NCBI RefSeq assembly: GCF_026151205.1
Contig: NC_087079.1
Span: 12,578,635-12,642,634 of the forward strand
From: Bolinopsis microptera
Taxonomy: Eukaryota > Ctenophora > Tentaculata > Lobata > Bolinopsidae
DNA: 64,000 bases
Direction of reading: 5' to 3'
Shown: one piece after another, positions 9,576 to 22,645 of the stretch
How positions within the stretch are numbered: the first letter of the stretch is position 1
Layout: every line of letters begins with the position of its first letter
Notes under the pieces: generated by a model
What the model saw: the letters and a program-made list of their open reading frames with translations, nothing else
The model's database searches: none
Told to the model about the DNA's origin: nothing
Translations under genes and position numbers: made by a program

Positions 9576-9740
9576 GGTTCACCGTGACATACACACATTG
9601 CATTTTGCAATATGTGGTCAGATGAAAAGGTCGCTTCGCTAAGTGATAAACCTTAACCATTACCCTCAAAATGTCAATAGTGTACAACTCTAGTCCTAAC
9701 TTTGACCCTATAATGTATATACGTTGACCCTAAACTCCAC

Positions 9741-11211
9741 CAAAACGTCCGCCGCAGCGAAATATCAATGTCAATTGATATTCTCCAGGCTTTACAGTTT
9801 CTTCCAGTCGCAAGGCTTTATGATATGAAAATCAATATCGCTTCAGAAAAAATCTTCGAAGCCATGCACTTAACTTCTCTGTCGACTACATTGAAAAAAA
9901 ATCACTAAGAGATAATAATTCTTGTACTACGGCATCTTCATTGACATTTAAGTAAAGCTTTTAGATTACAATCTGTCATGATAACTGCTTAAAAAAAACT
10001 GAATGTTTATGGATTTAGAGGGGACTGCAATTAATATTAAATAGGACGTTACCTCTCTAATAGGCAGCCATATGTTTCAGTACTTGGAGAAGAATCCGAA
10101 AAACTGTCTGTAATATTTGGGTGTGCCTCAGGGGTCAGTATTAGGTCCCTTGCTTTTCATTATCTACATCAATGAAAATATATAGCAGTATCAGACCTAG
10201 GTAAGTTGATACTTTTTGCCGATGACACTAACATATTGTTGTTGATAAATGTATAAATAAAACTTTATGCAAAGCTAACAAAATTCTTAAACTGTTCTCA
10301 ATATATGAAGAGTAACTTGTGCATATCAACACAAAGAAATGTTGTTATATCCACTTTAAGCCCGAACTGTAGAAAGGAACCAGGTGATTCAAACACTAAT
10401 GAATTGAACTGACACTGAATATTATATAATTAAAAGGTTAGAGGTAATACTAAGTTTCATGGAGTCATTATTGACCAAAAACTGAACTGGGATGCTCACT
10501 TGAGTAGCGTTAATTAGTAAATTGAAATGTGAGATCTGGTAGACTATGTGGAATCAGGCGACGAAGTGTACCTAAAACACTCTATTAAAGACCTGTAACC
10601 ACACCTTTTTGAATCCACACCTATGTTATGGAAATATCTGTTTGGGGAGGGTGTATATCAAATAATAAACTAGAAGCCATATTTAAAACACAAAAGAAAT
10701 GCATAAGAATTCTCTTTGGTGATAATGATGCGTACTTTCAATAAGTTCAAAAACATGTGCCAGAGTAAGGCCTATCACTAGGGATAAGACCGGTAAAGTT
10801 TATCAAGCAGTGTCTAGGCAAGATTTCTTTTGAACTAGAACACTGTCAAACCAATCTGTAACGAGTATATCTTCACGACTGTCCACAATCTTCATAAGTT
10901 GCACTGTTTACATGGAAATGTTTAAAATTAATAAGTTCCCAATCACCAGTCTCAATGTTCTCTGTATTCAACAGGTCCCAAGACGAGGACAACTACTCAT
11001 CCAACCCACTCGTCCTCACTATTCATCTCCAATCAACCAGTATTTGGAATCACTGCCGTAAGTCAACGAGTGTGAAATTGACTTCTCCACTTCCTATCAG
11101 TATTTTCAAGAATAAATCTTAGAAAGCTTTGTTGAAAACAACAATCTATATATGACAGACAATATGGTGCACGTTACAAACTTTGATGCAAATGAATTAT
11201 CATTGAAATAG
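9741..11211 (+). mobile_element. LINE reverse transcriptase fragment (unit 2)
   Basis: Motif B (VPQGSVLGPLLFIIYINE) is intact at 10123-10176 and FADD at 10215-10226. Motif A and the finger region carry indels. The frame ends at the consensus TAG, 11209-11211, after LSLK. Confidence 0.88.
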
Positions 11212-13199
11212 GCTTTAATTAACTAAACTTATCTCATATGTAGTGTAAACCACGGGTGTTATTGCAAAGAACCATGACAAGGTATACAGAACCTAATATA
11301 TAATCTAAGTGACGAAACAAAAAACGAATCTTCATACTAACAATCTTTTAAAATCCTGCGGCACAGGATCCTGTTGTTTTCTACTCTGCCTCTCCAAAAA
11401 ACCATCTCCTTCCCCTTTCTTCAAGGGTTTATCTTTCTATTTTTTTAAATTAGATAGCAGATATATTTTCTTTCGAATTACGTAATGGCATTTTACATTA
11501 TTTGGTATCGTATGTATGTTGCGTTTAGTGTTGCTAACCTAGGTATGTGTGTATATTTTGAAGAATTTGAGGCTCACGACGTCTTCGTACCATGGGTTGA
11601 GTTGTAAGATGAGTACTTTGTTCAAATCGCCTTCTTCGTATGGTGAAACTTCGACAGTTTTGCCTTGACCTTTCGGACGAGTGTTTGACAACCGGGATCA
11701 AAAATATGATCACATGAACAATTACTTTGACACGTGAACTTATCAAACCGACCTGTAATGTTCCATTAAATTTTCTTAGTATATTTAGTAGTTATGAGTA
11801 GATACACACGATCACAGAATGAAGAGCACAATTGGGCTCTTTGTTCTGCCGACCGTGTTTCCTCGGTGGGCCGATCAGGTTTTGTTGTGTAGTAGTGCTG
11901 GGAGAAAAAAAACGCTTTAAAATTCAATGAATGTAAATATTGTTAATTGAATTAGTGCAACAGTTTATGTGGTAAACAAATATTATGGTCAAACATTATA
12001 TAGAGTTTAAGAAGGCATGATTAACCACATCACTAAGCATATGGATGGATAATTGCCACACAAGGATAAATCGACCTTTAAAAATGACCACCAGCCTATA
12101 CACGTTATCATAGCTCAAAATCAAATAATACTGCATCTAACATAGAAACATCTGGCCTGATATTATCCACATTGTGGTACCCTGGGGTTAGGAAAGCACA
12201 TTAACACGGCAAACTGGGTCCTTTAACTGCTCATTAAAACTAGTCCATGACGAGTTCTGTCATATACTGTAACCAACTAGTTAAAAAATAAGATATCTTT
12301 TGCTAGAATTTTACATTTTAAGCATAGAGCAATCTCTCAATTTTAAATTTATATATAACATTTTACCCTCAACTTGTGTGGTGGCATGTCACTACTTAAC
12401 TAAAATTCAACCTTCTGAAAGTCAATAGATTATTGTCACAAACCCAAAAATTATAGTTTTAGTCATACATTTTGCATTGTGTTTCCATTATTAGATTATG
12501 ATATGTAATGATTGAATTTTGGTAATAAATATGAACTTTTGTTTTATTAACTTTTGTTTATTAATTCATGATGTTGTTCAATGGTTTCGCAACAAAAAAT
12601 GTTCAAATTATGTAGGAAGGATAAAGGACTCAATTGCTAGTTGTGTTCTTTGTTGCCCGTTGACTTACAATGAACATTTGCGGTGTTTCTCCAGACGGCT
12701 TTATGGATGTGCGTGTTGTTTACTTGGTTTATGCAATGCCAGGGCAAAATTTTGTTCTTGGTGGTTAGCGTGCTACAGGTTGCAGAGTATTATAAACACT
12801 AACAATTATACACTATACTAATTTGCTATTACAATATTCATGCAGAGTCCGATCTAGTGGCAAACGTCAGGACACCTCAGTTCAGCGCAAAGTAACGTTT
12901 ACGTGAACACCGAAACACCGTGAGCTTTAGGTGTCATTTTGTAACATCACTTTATGATGGATAATTCAGATAATTGTTGATAGAAAATTACAGTCTCGGC
13001 CACTATTGCGTTATTCATGGGTCCTGATTATCGGCCAAGATTAAACGTACGTTCGCGCATAAGAAAAACCGGCAAATGTTGAGGTAGGGAGTAGCTGCGG
13101 CGCGCTTTTAAAACATATATACGTATAGCGCCGTACGGAAACGGCAATATTTAAGTAATTAAGTATTTGTTTACTAAATTCACGTTTTTATCAATAATC

Positions 13200-13660
13200 T
13201 AGCATGGATCCAAATGTTAAAGTTGTCATTATGCCACTCATTATCGAACCTGACACTTTGGCATCCTAGAAGTGATCGGTTAGGCCTTGATTTGATTGAG
13301 TTACAGGATGTGTTCACAAAGTAGTTTATTCTGTGATTGGAGGCCTTGAATTGATCAAAGCCAAGAAGATTTATATAAAGTTATGGCTTGGCTTTGGTGG
13401 TATTAGACAGGGAATCCCTCAGTTCAGACATGTTAAGTAAAGGTGTAGTGTGATATGGGTACCCTTTATTTCCACTATTTTAAAAAGTTCCAGTTATTAG
13501 ACGAGAGTTGTAAAGTTTATGAACGTAGGAGTTTATGGACTCGTTAAATAATGGTTTGGTTGATTCCTTGGAAATAGAATTCAGCTCCTAGTTTTTGACA
13601 ACTTAAGGGTTAAACAAGTTTATTTATGACTACCGATTTAGACTCCCCTAAAACTTGGAG
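13200..13660 (-). mobile_element. Minus-strand LINE C-terminal fragment (unit 2)
   Basis: Its C-terminal stop corresponds to CTAGCA at about 13200, and its truncated start abuts the gene fragment near 13660. Several single-base indels break the frame. Confidence 0.7.
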
Positions 13661-13664
13661 GAAC

Positions 13665-14271
13665 GTAAACACGATACTGATGTTGCCACGCTTTCACTGC
13701 GTTCAGACACCACCAGTTGGATCACGGAATTGGTAAGGATCGGCTCTATTCTGAACGATCGCATCTATCGATGAAAGTCGTAATAGATGCTTTTTATTCG
13801 GCAAATTCTACACCAGCAACCATAAGCATGTCGGAGACTTTTGATGCTGCAGTTGATTTCTCACATCGAGATGAATAGTCTGATGAAGGTAGGACTTTCA
13901 GTTCTTGAACAGAAGTCGCATTTTTCAACTGCAGAACATCAAGTGGGAACAGATCCCGCCAACATCTGGGACAGCTGAACAACATTCTAATATTGATTTA
14001 CCATCAGCTGCAGGAGTTAAAGATATAATAACCTAGTCCGATAAGTGAGGTGAAAGAAGAATAATGGGGCCGCATGTACCAGTGACCATATTATGTATAC
14101 TGCTCCGTAAAAGCTTCATTTTTAACATCAGTTGCAACTTGTTTAAAGTCAGGTTGTGGCAATGATTGTTCTTGCAGAAATGCAGGATTACATTGTGATT
14201 CAACCTGCCTTTAAATGTCAGGCAATTTGCACCAATGTGCAGCTGAGGATTCCTAAGTAGACTCTTATCTG
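13665..14271 (+). pseudogene. HAxTGxDT/CXC gene fragment, best-preserved copy (unit 2)
   Basis: WEQIPPTSGTAEQHSN is uninterrupted at 13944-13991 and GCGNDCSCRNAGLHCDSTC at 14152-14208, giving the clearest view of the Cys-rich motif in the window. The AFTG region is present but has a substitution and an indel (GGATCAG reads GCGTTCAG). The stretch expected to read WGW has lost bases here. Confidence 0.7.
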
Positions 14272-14560
14272 TATATAATATGGTCATACTATAAAGTTAA
14301 ATTTTGTATTCGTACTGCATTACGATTTCCGATTAATTTAGTGAAAAGTTGTTTATTATTCATGTTACGTTAATTTTAAAATATTTTGATCGAAAATAAT
14401 TTTAATAATTTTTGAAATATTTGTTTAATAATTGATTAACTTATTAATTAATTATAATCAAATGGTTAGTCAGATAAAAAAGTTGTTCTCTTTCCTGTTT
14501 TGAACACATCCAGTTTCAATCTAGAACTTTCTAGACATTCAGAAGTCGTTTTTTTATTGG

Positions 14561-14970
14561 CACTATCCTAGCGAGATAGATAGTCCGAGGCGGAGCCGAC
14601 GGAATACCGAGCGGACCTCGGCGGTGCTCGATAAAATGTATTTTTTACACTGGAATCGAGTACATTTTGGCGGACTACGAGCGGAGCCAGTTGCGGACTC
14701 CGAGCGCGACTACGAGCGGAATTTAAGTCCGCGCGGACTCCGAGGCGGGCTCCGCGGCGGCTCGGACAGAGTGTCCGCCGCAGAGTAAGCCACTAGGCGA
14801 TTCCGGTCCGCTGCGGACTCCGGCGGAGGGCTTGGCAGGACTCCCGCAGGACCTCTCAGCCAGACTTGAATCCGCCGGAGTCCGCCCAGATCGGCGGACT
14901 ACGATCGGAGTCGCCGGACTCCAACAGAGTCCACTGACTTCCGACCTACGACTTACCGAACATCGGCTAA
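14561..14970. repeat. CpG-rich 11-bp-word block (unit 2)
   Basis: Same organisation as in unit 1. The central palindrome is degraded (GGAATTTAAGTCCGC). It runs to the CATCGGCTAAATTTGTCA end marker. Confidence 0.86.
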
Positions 14971-15140
14971 ATTTGTCAAGTGACATACAAAATACGATTT
15001 TGCAATATTGTGGTCAGATGAACTGAAAGGTTCGCTAGTGATAAACCTTAACAATTACCTCACAATGTCCAATAGTGTACAACTCTAGTCATATCTTTGA
15101 CACCTATAATGTATAAACGTTGACAACCTAACCCTCCACC

Positions 15141-16600
15141 AAACCGTCGCGCAGCGAAATATCAATGTCAATTGATTATTCTCCAGGCTTACAGTTTCTT
15201 TTCCCGTCGCAAGGATTATTATATTGAAAATCAATATGGCTTCAGAAAATCATTCGACAAAGCCTTGACACTTAACTTCTCTGTCGATACATTGAAAATC
15301 ACTAAGAGATAAATATCATTGTACTAGCATCTTTCATTATTTAAACGTAAAGTTTTGATAAATCTGTCATGATAACTGCTTAAAAACTGAATGGATTATG
15401 GAATTCGAGGGACTGCAAAATAAATTAATTAGGCCCAGTTTCATCTCTAATAGCAGCAATATGTTTCAGTACTTGGAGAAGAATCCGAAAAACTGTCTGT
15501 TATTTTTGGTGTGCCTCAGGGCGTCAGTATTAGGTCCCTTGACTTTTCATTATCTACATCAAGAAATATATAGAGTATCAGACCTAGGTAAGTTCTATAT
15601 ATTTTGCCGAGGACACCAACATATTTTGTTGTAGATAAATGTAAAAAAACATCTTTCTGCAATGCTTAACAATATTCTTAAATTGTTCATCAATATATGA
15701 AGAGTAACTTGCTGCATATATACACAAAGAAATGTTGTTATATCCACATTTAGCCGACTGTAGAAATGAACAGATTCATAAACTAATGAAATTAGACTGA
15801 CACTGAATTTTATAATAATTAAAAAGGTAGAGGAACTAAGTTTATTGGAGTCATTATTGACCAAATACTGATATGGATGATTCACTTGATGAAGCGTAAA
15901 TCGTAAATTGAAATGGGAGATTGGCTTTTGACTTTTGTGGAATCAGTCGCTTTGTTACCTAAAACACTCTATTAGGACATGTACCCAATCCCTTTTTGAA
16001 TCAACACCTTTGTTATGGAATATCTGTTTGGGAGGCTGTATCATATTTAAAAACTAGAAGCACATATTTAAAACAATAAAGAAATGAATGAGAATTCTCT
16101 TTGGTCGATAATGATGCGTACTTCAATATGTTCATAAACATGTGGCAAGAGTAAGGCCTATCACTAGGATAAGAACGGTAAAGTTATCAAGCAGATGTTA
16201 GCAAAGATTTCGTTGAACTAGAAACTCAGTAAACCTATCTGTAAACGAAGTTATAACTTCCTGACAGTCCACAATCTTCATTAAGTTGCACTGTCTTACT
16301 GGTAATGTTTTAAAATTAATAAGTTCAAATCACCAGTCTCATTGTTCTCTTTATTCACAGGTCACAAGACGAGACAACTACATAATCACCCACTCCGTCT
16401 CACTTTTCATCTACCAAATCAACCAGTATTTGGAATTCACTGCACGGTAAGTCAACCCCCCAGTGAAATAGACTTCTCCACTCCTATCAGTATTATTTAG
16501 AATATTTCAGTAGGATAGCTTTGTTAGATCTACAATCTAATATGACAGACAACATGGTGCAGTTAAATAATTTGATGCAAATGAATTATCATTGAAATTG
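15141..16600 (+). mobile_element. LINE reverse transcriptase fragment (unit 3)
   Basis: Motif C reads FAED (15603-15614), replacing the first catalytic Asp by Glu. Motif B is split by an inserted base. The terminal stop is altered by substitution (GAAATTG for GAAATAG). Confidence 0.86.
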
Positions 16601-18588
16601 TTAATTAATAAAACTTAATCATATGAGTTAAACCGGTGTTATTGCAAAGAACCATGACAAGGGTATCAGACCTATAATTATTCTAAGAGGACGAAACAAT
16701 ACGAATCATCATACAAACAAAATTTAATCTGCGGAACAGGATCCTGTTGTTTTTCATACTATGGCCTTCCCCAACCCCTCTCCTTCCCCTTTCTTCTTGT
16801 TTATTCTTCAATTTTTTAAATTTGATAGCAGATATTATTTTTTTTCGAATTAGTAATGAATATCACGTTATTTGGTATAGTATGTATGGTTGTGTTTTGT
16901 GTCTTGCTAACTGGTATGTGCTGTTTATTTTGAAGATTTTGAGGCTCACGACGTCTCGTCCAATGGGTTGAGTTGTAAGCTGAGTATATGTTCAAATCGT
17001 CCCCTTACTTAGGTATGGTGAAAATCGACAGGTTTGACTTGACTTTCGGACGAGTGTTTGCCCACCGGGGGATCAAAAAATATGATTCACCTATGTACAT
17101 TACTTTGACACCGTGAACTTATCAAACGACTGTAATGATTCCATTAAATTTTCTTATATATTTAAGATAGTTTATAGTAGATACACACGTCACAGATTAG
17201 AATGAGCACATTGGCTCTTTGTTTGCGACCGTGTTTCTCGGTGGCCGACAGGTTTTGTTGTGTAGTAGTGCTGGCGGAAAACACGCTTTAATTATCAATG
17301 AATGTAATTATTGTTAATTGACATTTGTGCCAAAGTATATGTGGTAAAAAACAAAATTTATGGTCAACATATTATATATCGTAGGAAGGGCAATGATTTA
17401 CCAACATCCACTAAGCATCTGGATGGATAATTTGCAACAAGGATAAATGACCTTTAAACAGGTCCACCAGCTATACCACGTTATCTAGCTCCAAAATAAA
17501 TTAAAATTGATCTACATAGAAACATCTGGCTGATCTTATTCACATTGTGGTCCCCCTGGGTTACGGTAAAGCCCTTATACTGGCAACTGGGTCCTTTTAC
17601 AGCACAATAAAAAACTAGTTTGCTGTACATGTCATAAACTGTAACCAACTATTTAAAAAATAAGATATCTTTTGATGAATTTTACATTTTAAGCCATTAG
17701 TGCAATTCTATAATATTTTAAACATTTAAAAATCATACATTTTACCCTAATCTATGATGTGGTGGCATTTCATACTTAACTAAAATTCAACTTGGAAAGG
17801 TTCAATAGATTATTAGGTCAAAACAAAATTTATAGTTTAGACATCCATTTTGCATTGTGTTTCCCATTATTATGAATTTATGACTATGTATTGATTGAAT
17901 AACTGGTAAATAAATTTTTAACTTTTGTTTTATTAACTTTTTGTTTTATTATTCAGGTTGTTGTTCAATGAGTTCGACCACAAATGTTCAATTATGTAGG
18001 TGGTAAAGGGGACACGTTTGCTAGTAGTGATTATTTGTGCACGTTGACTTCTCATGAAATTTTGCGGAGTTTCTCCTGACGGTTGCTTTATCGGAGTGCG
18101 TGTTATTTACTTGGTTATGCACAAGCCTGGACAACATTTTGTTATTGTTGTTAGAACGTTGTACCAGGTTGCAGTGTATTATAAACACTAAACAATTTTA
18201 CACTATACAAATTTGCTAATACAATATCATGCAGAGTCCGCATCTAGCTGCAAAACCGTCTGAAACCACGTTCAGCGCCAAGTAACGTTTACAGTGAACA
18301 CCGAAAAACGAGGTTTAGGTGTCATTTTGTAAATCACTTTATGGATGGATTAATTCAGTTAATTGTGAAGAATATTACAGTCACTGCCAACTATGCGTTT
18401 ATGTCATGGGTCTGATTAACGGCCCTGAATAAACGTACGTGCGCGCATAAGAAACCGCGCCTAATGTTGAGGTAGGGAGTAGCTGCGGCGCGCTTTTAAC
18501 ATTTATTTACGTATAGCGCCGTTCGGAAACGGCAATATTTTAAAGTTATTAAGTATTTGTTAATAAATTCCACGTTTTTTTCATTTAT

Positions 18589-19055
18589 CTAGCATGGTCC
18601 TACAAATGTTAAAGTTGTCATTATGCCACTCATTATCGAAACCTTGGCTTTGGGCATCTAGATGAGTTCGTTTTGCCTATGATTTGATTGAGTACAGGAT
18701 GTGTTCCACAAAAGTTAGGTTTATTCTGGGATTGGAGTCTTGATTGATTCCAAAGACAAGATGATTTATAAATAAAGTTATGCTTGGCTCTTTGGTGGTA
18801 TAGACGGTCATCCTCAGTTAGGAATTTAAGTAAAGAGTAGTGGATATGGGGACCCTATATTTCACTATTTTAAAAAGTTCAGTGATAGTACGAAGTTTGT
18901 ATAAGTTATGCAACAGTTAAGGAGTTTTTGACTGATTAAGAATGGTATTTTGGTTGAATTCCTTAGGAATAGATTCAGCTACTAGTTTTGAAAACATAGG
19001 GTTAACAAGTTTATTATGAACTACCGATTTAGACCCCCATAATTGGAGGCCACGT
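18589..19055 (-). mobile_element. Minus-strand LINE C-terminal fragment (unit 3)
   Basis: CTAGCA stop marker at 18589. The WNQF and LIPPKP equivalents are recognisable but frameshifted. Confidence 0.68.
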
Positions 19056-19667
19056 TAAACCACGATACTGCATGTGCCACGATTTCACTGGATCTGACAC
19101 CACCTAGTTGGATCCACGGAAATGTAAGGATCGGCTATTCAGAACGATCGCATCTATCGATTGAAGTGTAATAGTGCTTTTTATTCGCAAATTCTAAACC
19201 AGCAACCAGAAAGCATGTCGGGAGAATTTTGATGCTGCAGGTTGATTTCATCCACAATCGAAGATGACTAGATGAAGCTAGACTTTCAGTTCTTGAACAG
19301 AAGTCGCAATCTTCACAGCAGTCATCAAGTGGGAACAAGCTCGCCAAACAATAGGGGACAGCTGAACAAACATTATAATATTGTTTCCATCAGCTGCAGG
19401 CGTAAGATACTAATAAACCTAGATCGATAAGCTGTGGATGATAAGAAGATGAATGGGGCGATGTACCCAGTGGACCACTCTTATGAATTTACAGCTCCGA
19501 AAAAGCTACATTTTAAACATCAGTTGCACTGTTTATAAGTCAGGTTGTGGCAATGATTGTTTCATTGCGGAAAGGCAGGAATCATTGTGGATCAACTGCC
19601 TTTTAAATGTCTGGACAATTGCCACCAATGTGCAGGCTGTGGACTTCATAAGTAGACTCTTATATAG
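19056..19667 (+). pseudogene. HAxTGxDT/CXC gene fragment (unit 3)
   Basis: Retains the fuller GGAGGCCACGT junction, which keeps KLGGHV in frame with the AFTG segment, as in unit 1. The Cys-rich end is frameshifted after GCGNDC (about 19543-19560). Confidence 0.64.
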
Positions 19668-19930
19668 TATTTAATATGGTCATATTAATGTACTGCTTCG
19701 TTTCCCGATAAGTTAGTGTAAAAGTTGTTATTATTCATGTTACGTAATTTAAATATTTTGAATCGAAATATAATTTTATAATTTTTTGAATATTTGTTTA
19801 TTAATTGATTAACTAATTAATTATTATCTAATCAAATGGTTGTCAGATAAAAGTTGTTCTCTTCCTGGTTTTGAACACATCAGTTTAATTCTAGAACTTT
19901 TCTAAAGACATCAGAAGTTCGTTTTTATGG

Positions 19931-20330
19931 CACTATCCGTAGCGGAGTAGAGTCCGCGGCGGAGACGCGGACTCCGAGCGGACTCAGCGGCGGTGCTCCG
20001 CTAAATGTATTACCTCTGGACTCGAGTACATTTTGGCAGGACTCGAGCGGAGCGAGGGGACTCGAGCGGACTCCGGGGAGCGGACTGTAAAGTCCGCCGC
20101 GGACTCCGATCGGATCAGCGGCGGCTCGGCAGAGCGTACGCCGTCAGAGTAAGGCCACTAGGCGGACTCCGGTCCGATGCGGACTCCGGCGGAGTGCTTG
20201 GCAGGACTCCGCCGGACACCTATCCGCCAGATTGATTCCTCCGAGTCGCAGCTCGGAGGACTCCGCTTCGGAGTCGCCGGACCTCATCAGAGTCCATGAC
20301 TTCCGACCCTCGACTTCGACATCGGCTAAT
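19931..20330. repeat. CpG-rich 11-bp-word block (unit 3)
   Basis: The AAAATGTA left stem is reduced to AAATGTATTACC. The CGGACTCCG words are otherwise as in unit 1. Confidence 0.85.
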
Positions 20331-20500
20331 TTTTGTCACGTCGTCATACAACATCAGCATTTTGCTTTATTTGTGCGTCAGATGAAAAGGTCGCTAGTGA
20401 TATAACCTTAAACAGTACCCATCACAATGTCAATATCTAGTGTACAACTGTAGTCCTAACTTTGACCCATATAATGTATAAAAGTTGAACTACCCTACAA

Positions 20501-21955
20501 CCAAACCAGTCCGCAGCGGAAATATCAATGTAATTGTATTCTCAGGCTTTACAGTTTCTTCCCAGTCGCAAGGATTATTATATGAAATCAATTGGCTTCA
20601 GAAAAATCATTCGACATACAAGCCATAACTAATTCTCTGTCGACTACATTGAAAATCACTAAGAGATAAAAATCTGTACTAGGCAATCTTCATTGATTTA
20701 AGTAAAGCTTTTGATACAATCGTCATGATATCAAACTGTTAAAAAAACTGAATGATTATGGAATTTCGAGGGGACTGCAAATAATTAATAGCCGTACCTC
20801 TCTAATAGGCAGCAATATGTTCAGTACTTGGAGAAGAATCCGAAAAAACTGTTGTAATATTTGGTGTGCCTCAGGGGTCAGTTTTGGATCCTTGCTTTTT
20901 CATTTTATACATCCAATGAAATATATAGGAGTTTCAGACCTAGTAAGTTTATACTTTTTGACAGATGACAACACATATTTGTTTGTAGATTAAATGTATA
21001 AAAACTCTTTACTGCAAGATAACAAATCTTAAACTAGTTCATCATATATGATGGAGTAACTTGCTGCATATAACACAAAGAAATGTTGTTTGATATCCAC
21101 TTTAAGCCGAACTGTAGAAATGGGAACCAGATTCAAAACACTAATGAATTAGAACTGAACAATGAATAATCTAATAATTTAAAAAGGTAGAAGGTATCTA
21201 GTTTCTTGGAGTCATTATTGACCAAAACTGAACTGGGATGATCAATGAGAGCGTTTAAATAGTTAATTGAAATGATGGATGGTTGACTATGTGGAATAAG
21301 ACGCTGTGTACTCAAAACACTTATAGGACCTGTACCACACCCTTTTTGAATCACACCTTTGTTATGGAATATCTGTTTTGGTGAGGTGTATCAAATAATT
21401 ACTAGAAGCCATATTTAAACACAAATGAAATGCATAAGAAATTCTCTTTGGTGATAATGATGCGTTCTTCACAATTAGTTCAATACATTTGTGCCAGAGT
21501 AAGGCCTCATCACTAGGGATAAGACCGGTAATGTTATCAAGCAGATGATTAGGCAAAGATTTCTTTGAACTAGAAACACAAGTAAACCAATCTGTAACGA
21601 GTATAACTTCCTGACTGTCCACAATCTTCATTAAGTTGCCACTGTTTATGGAAATGTTTTAATTAATAAAGTTCCAATCACCAGTCTCAATGTTCTCTTT
21701 ATTCAAACAGGTCACCAAGACGAGGACAACTACCTCATCCACCCACTCCGTCATCAATATTCATCTTACCAATCTACCTAGTCATTTGGAATCACTGCCG
21801 TAAAGTCGACGAGTGAAATAGACTTCTCCAACTCCTATCAGTATATTCATGAATAATCATTAAGAAAGCTTTAGTTAGATCAAAAATCTAAATAGACAGA
21901 CAACTAAGGGTGCAGTTTACATAACTTGATGCCAAATGAATTTATCATTGAAATC
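20501..21955 (+). mobile_element. LINE reverse transcriptase fragment (unit 4)
   Basis: Motif C is broken (TTTTTGACAGATGAC in place of TTTTTGCCGATGAC). VPQGS of motif B survives near 20865-20880. The final stop is lost by substitution near 21955. Confidence 0.86.
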
Positions 21956-22306
21956 GGTTAATTAACTAACTTATCATCATGTGTAAACCACGGTGTTATT
22001 GCAAATGCAACATGACACAGGGTATCAGACCTTATATATTAATTCTAAGAGACGAAACAAAACGAATCATCCATACTACAAATTTTAAAATCCTGCGGCA
22101 CAGGTCCTGTTGTTTTTCTACTCTGCCTCTCCCAAACCCCTTCCTTCCCCACTTTCTTCAGGTTTTTATTCTTCAATTTTTTAAATTAGATAGCTGATAT
22201 ATTTTCTTTCGAATTGTAATGCATTATAAAATATTTGGTATCGTATGTATGTTGTTGTTTAGTGTTGTAACTAGGTATGTGCTGTATATTTTGAGAATTT
22301 TGAGGC

Positions 22307-22645
22307 TCACGAAGTCATCGTACATGGGTTGAGTTGTAAGATGAGTATATGTTCAAATCGCCTTACTTCGTATGGTGAAACATCGACAGGTTTGCCTTGA
22401 CTTTCGACGAAGTGTTTGCCACGGGGATCAAAAAATATGATCACCTGAACATTTACTTTGACACAGTGGAAATTATCTACGACTGTTATGAATTCCATTA
22501 AATTTCTTGTATATTTAGCTAGTTTATGTAGATACACACGATCACAGAATAGACAGAGCTCCAATTGGGATCTTTTGTTCTGCGTCCGTGTTTCCTCGGT
22601 GGTGGGCCGACAGGTTTTTGTTGTGTATAGTGCTGGGGAAAACAC
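22307..22645 (-). other. Longest minus-strand open frame in the spacer (unit 4)
   Basis: 112 codons are open in this copy, containing FFDPRG and GKPVDVSPYEVRRFEHIL. Parts of the same peptide recur in the spacer of other units (for example 59874-60149), but the frame is not stable between copies and no family is recognised. It may be a decayed exon or chance. Confidence 0.2.

Larger units (their letters stand above)
4135..9628 (+). repeat. Macrosatellite unit 1 (5494 bp)
   Basis: First unit, joined to the minisatellite. It is about 110 bp longer than the mean because of a poly-T tract at 5383-5486. Its unassigned spacer is 5798-7799. A 14-G run at 8503-8516 has no counterpart in other copies. 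Confidence 0.95.
9629..15028 (+). repeat. Macrosatellite unit 2 (5400 bp)
   Basis: Good reference copy: several LINE and Cys-rich motifs are intact. The unassigned spacer is 11212-13199, with the pyrimidine tract at about 11374-11424. Confidence 0.95.
15029..20388 (+). repeat. Macrosatellite unit 3 (5360 bp)
   Basis: Unassigned spacer 16601-18588. The order of parts is unchanged. Confidence 0.95.

Noticed and set aside
9267-9687. Open frames of 60-120 codons in the GC-rich block, rich in Ser, Arg and Pro, on both strands (also at 14723-15026, 30632-31090, 41334-41816, 52067-52466 and 57554-57930).
   Set aside because: They overlap in several frames of a stop-poor palindromic repeat and change sequence between copies; no codon pattern or domain.
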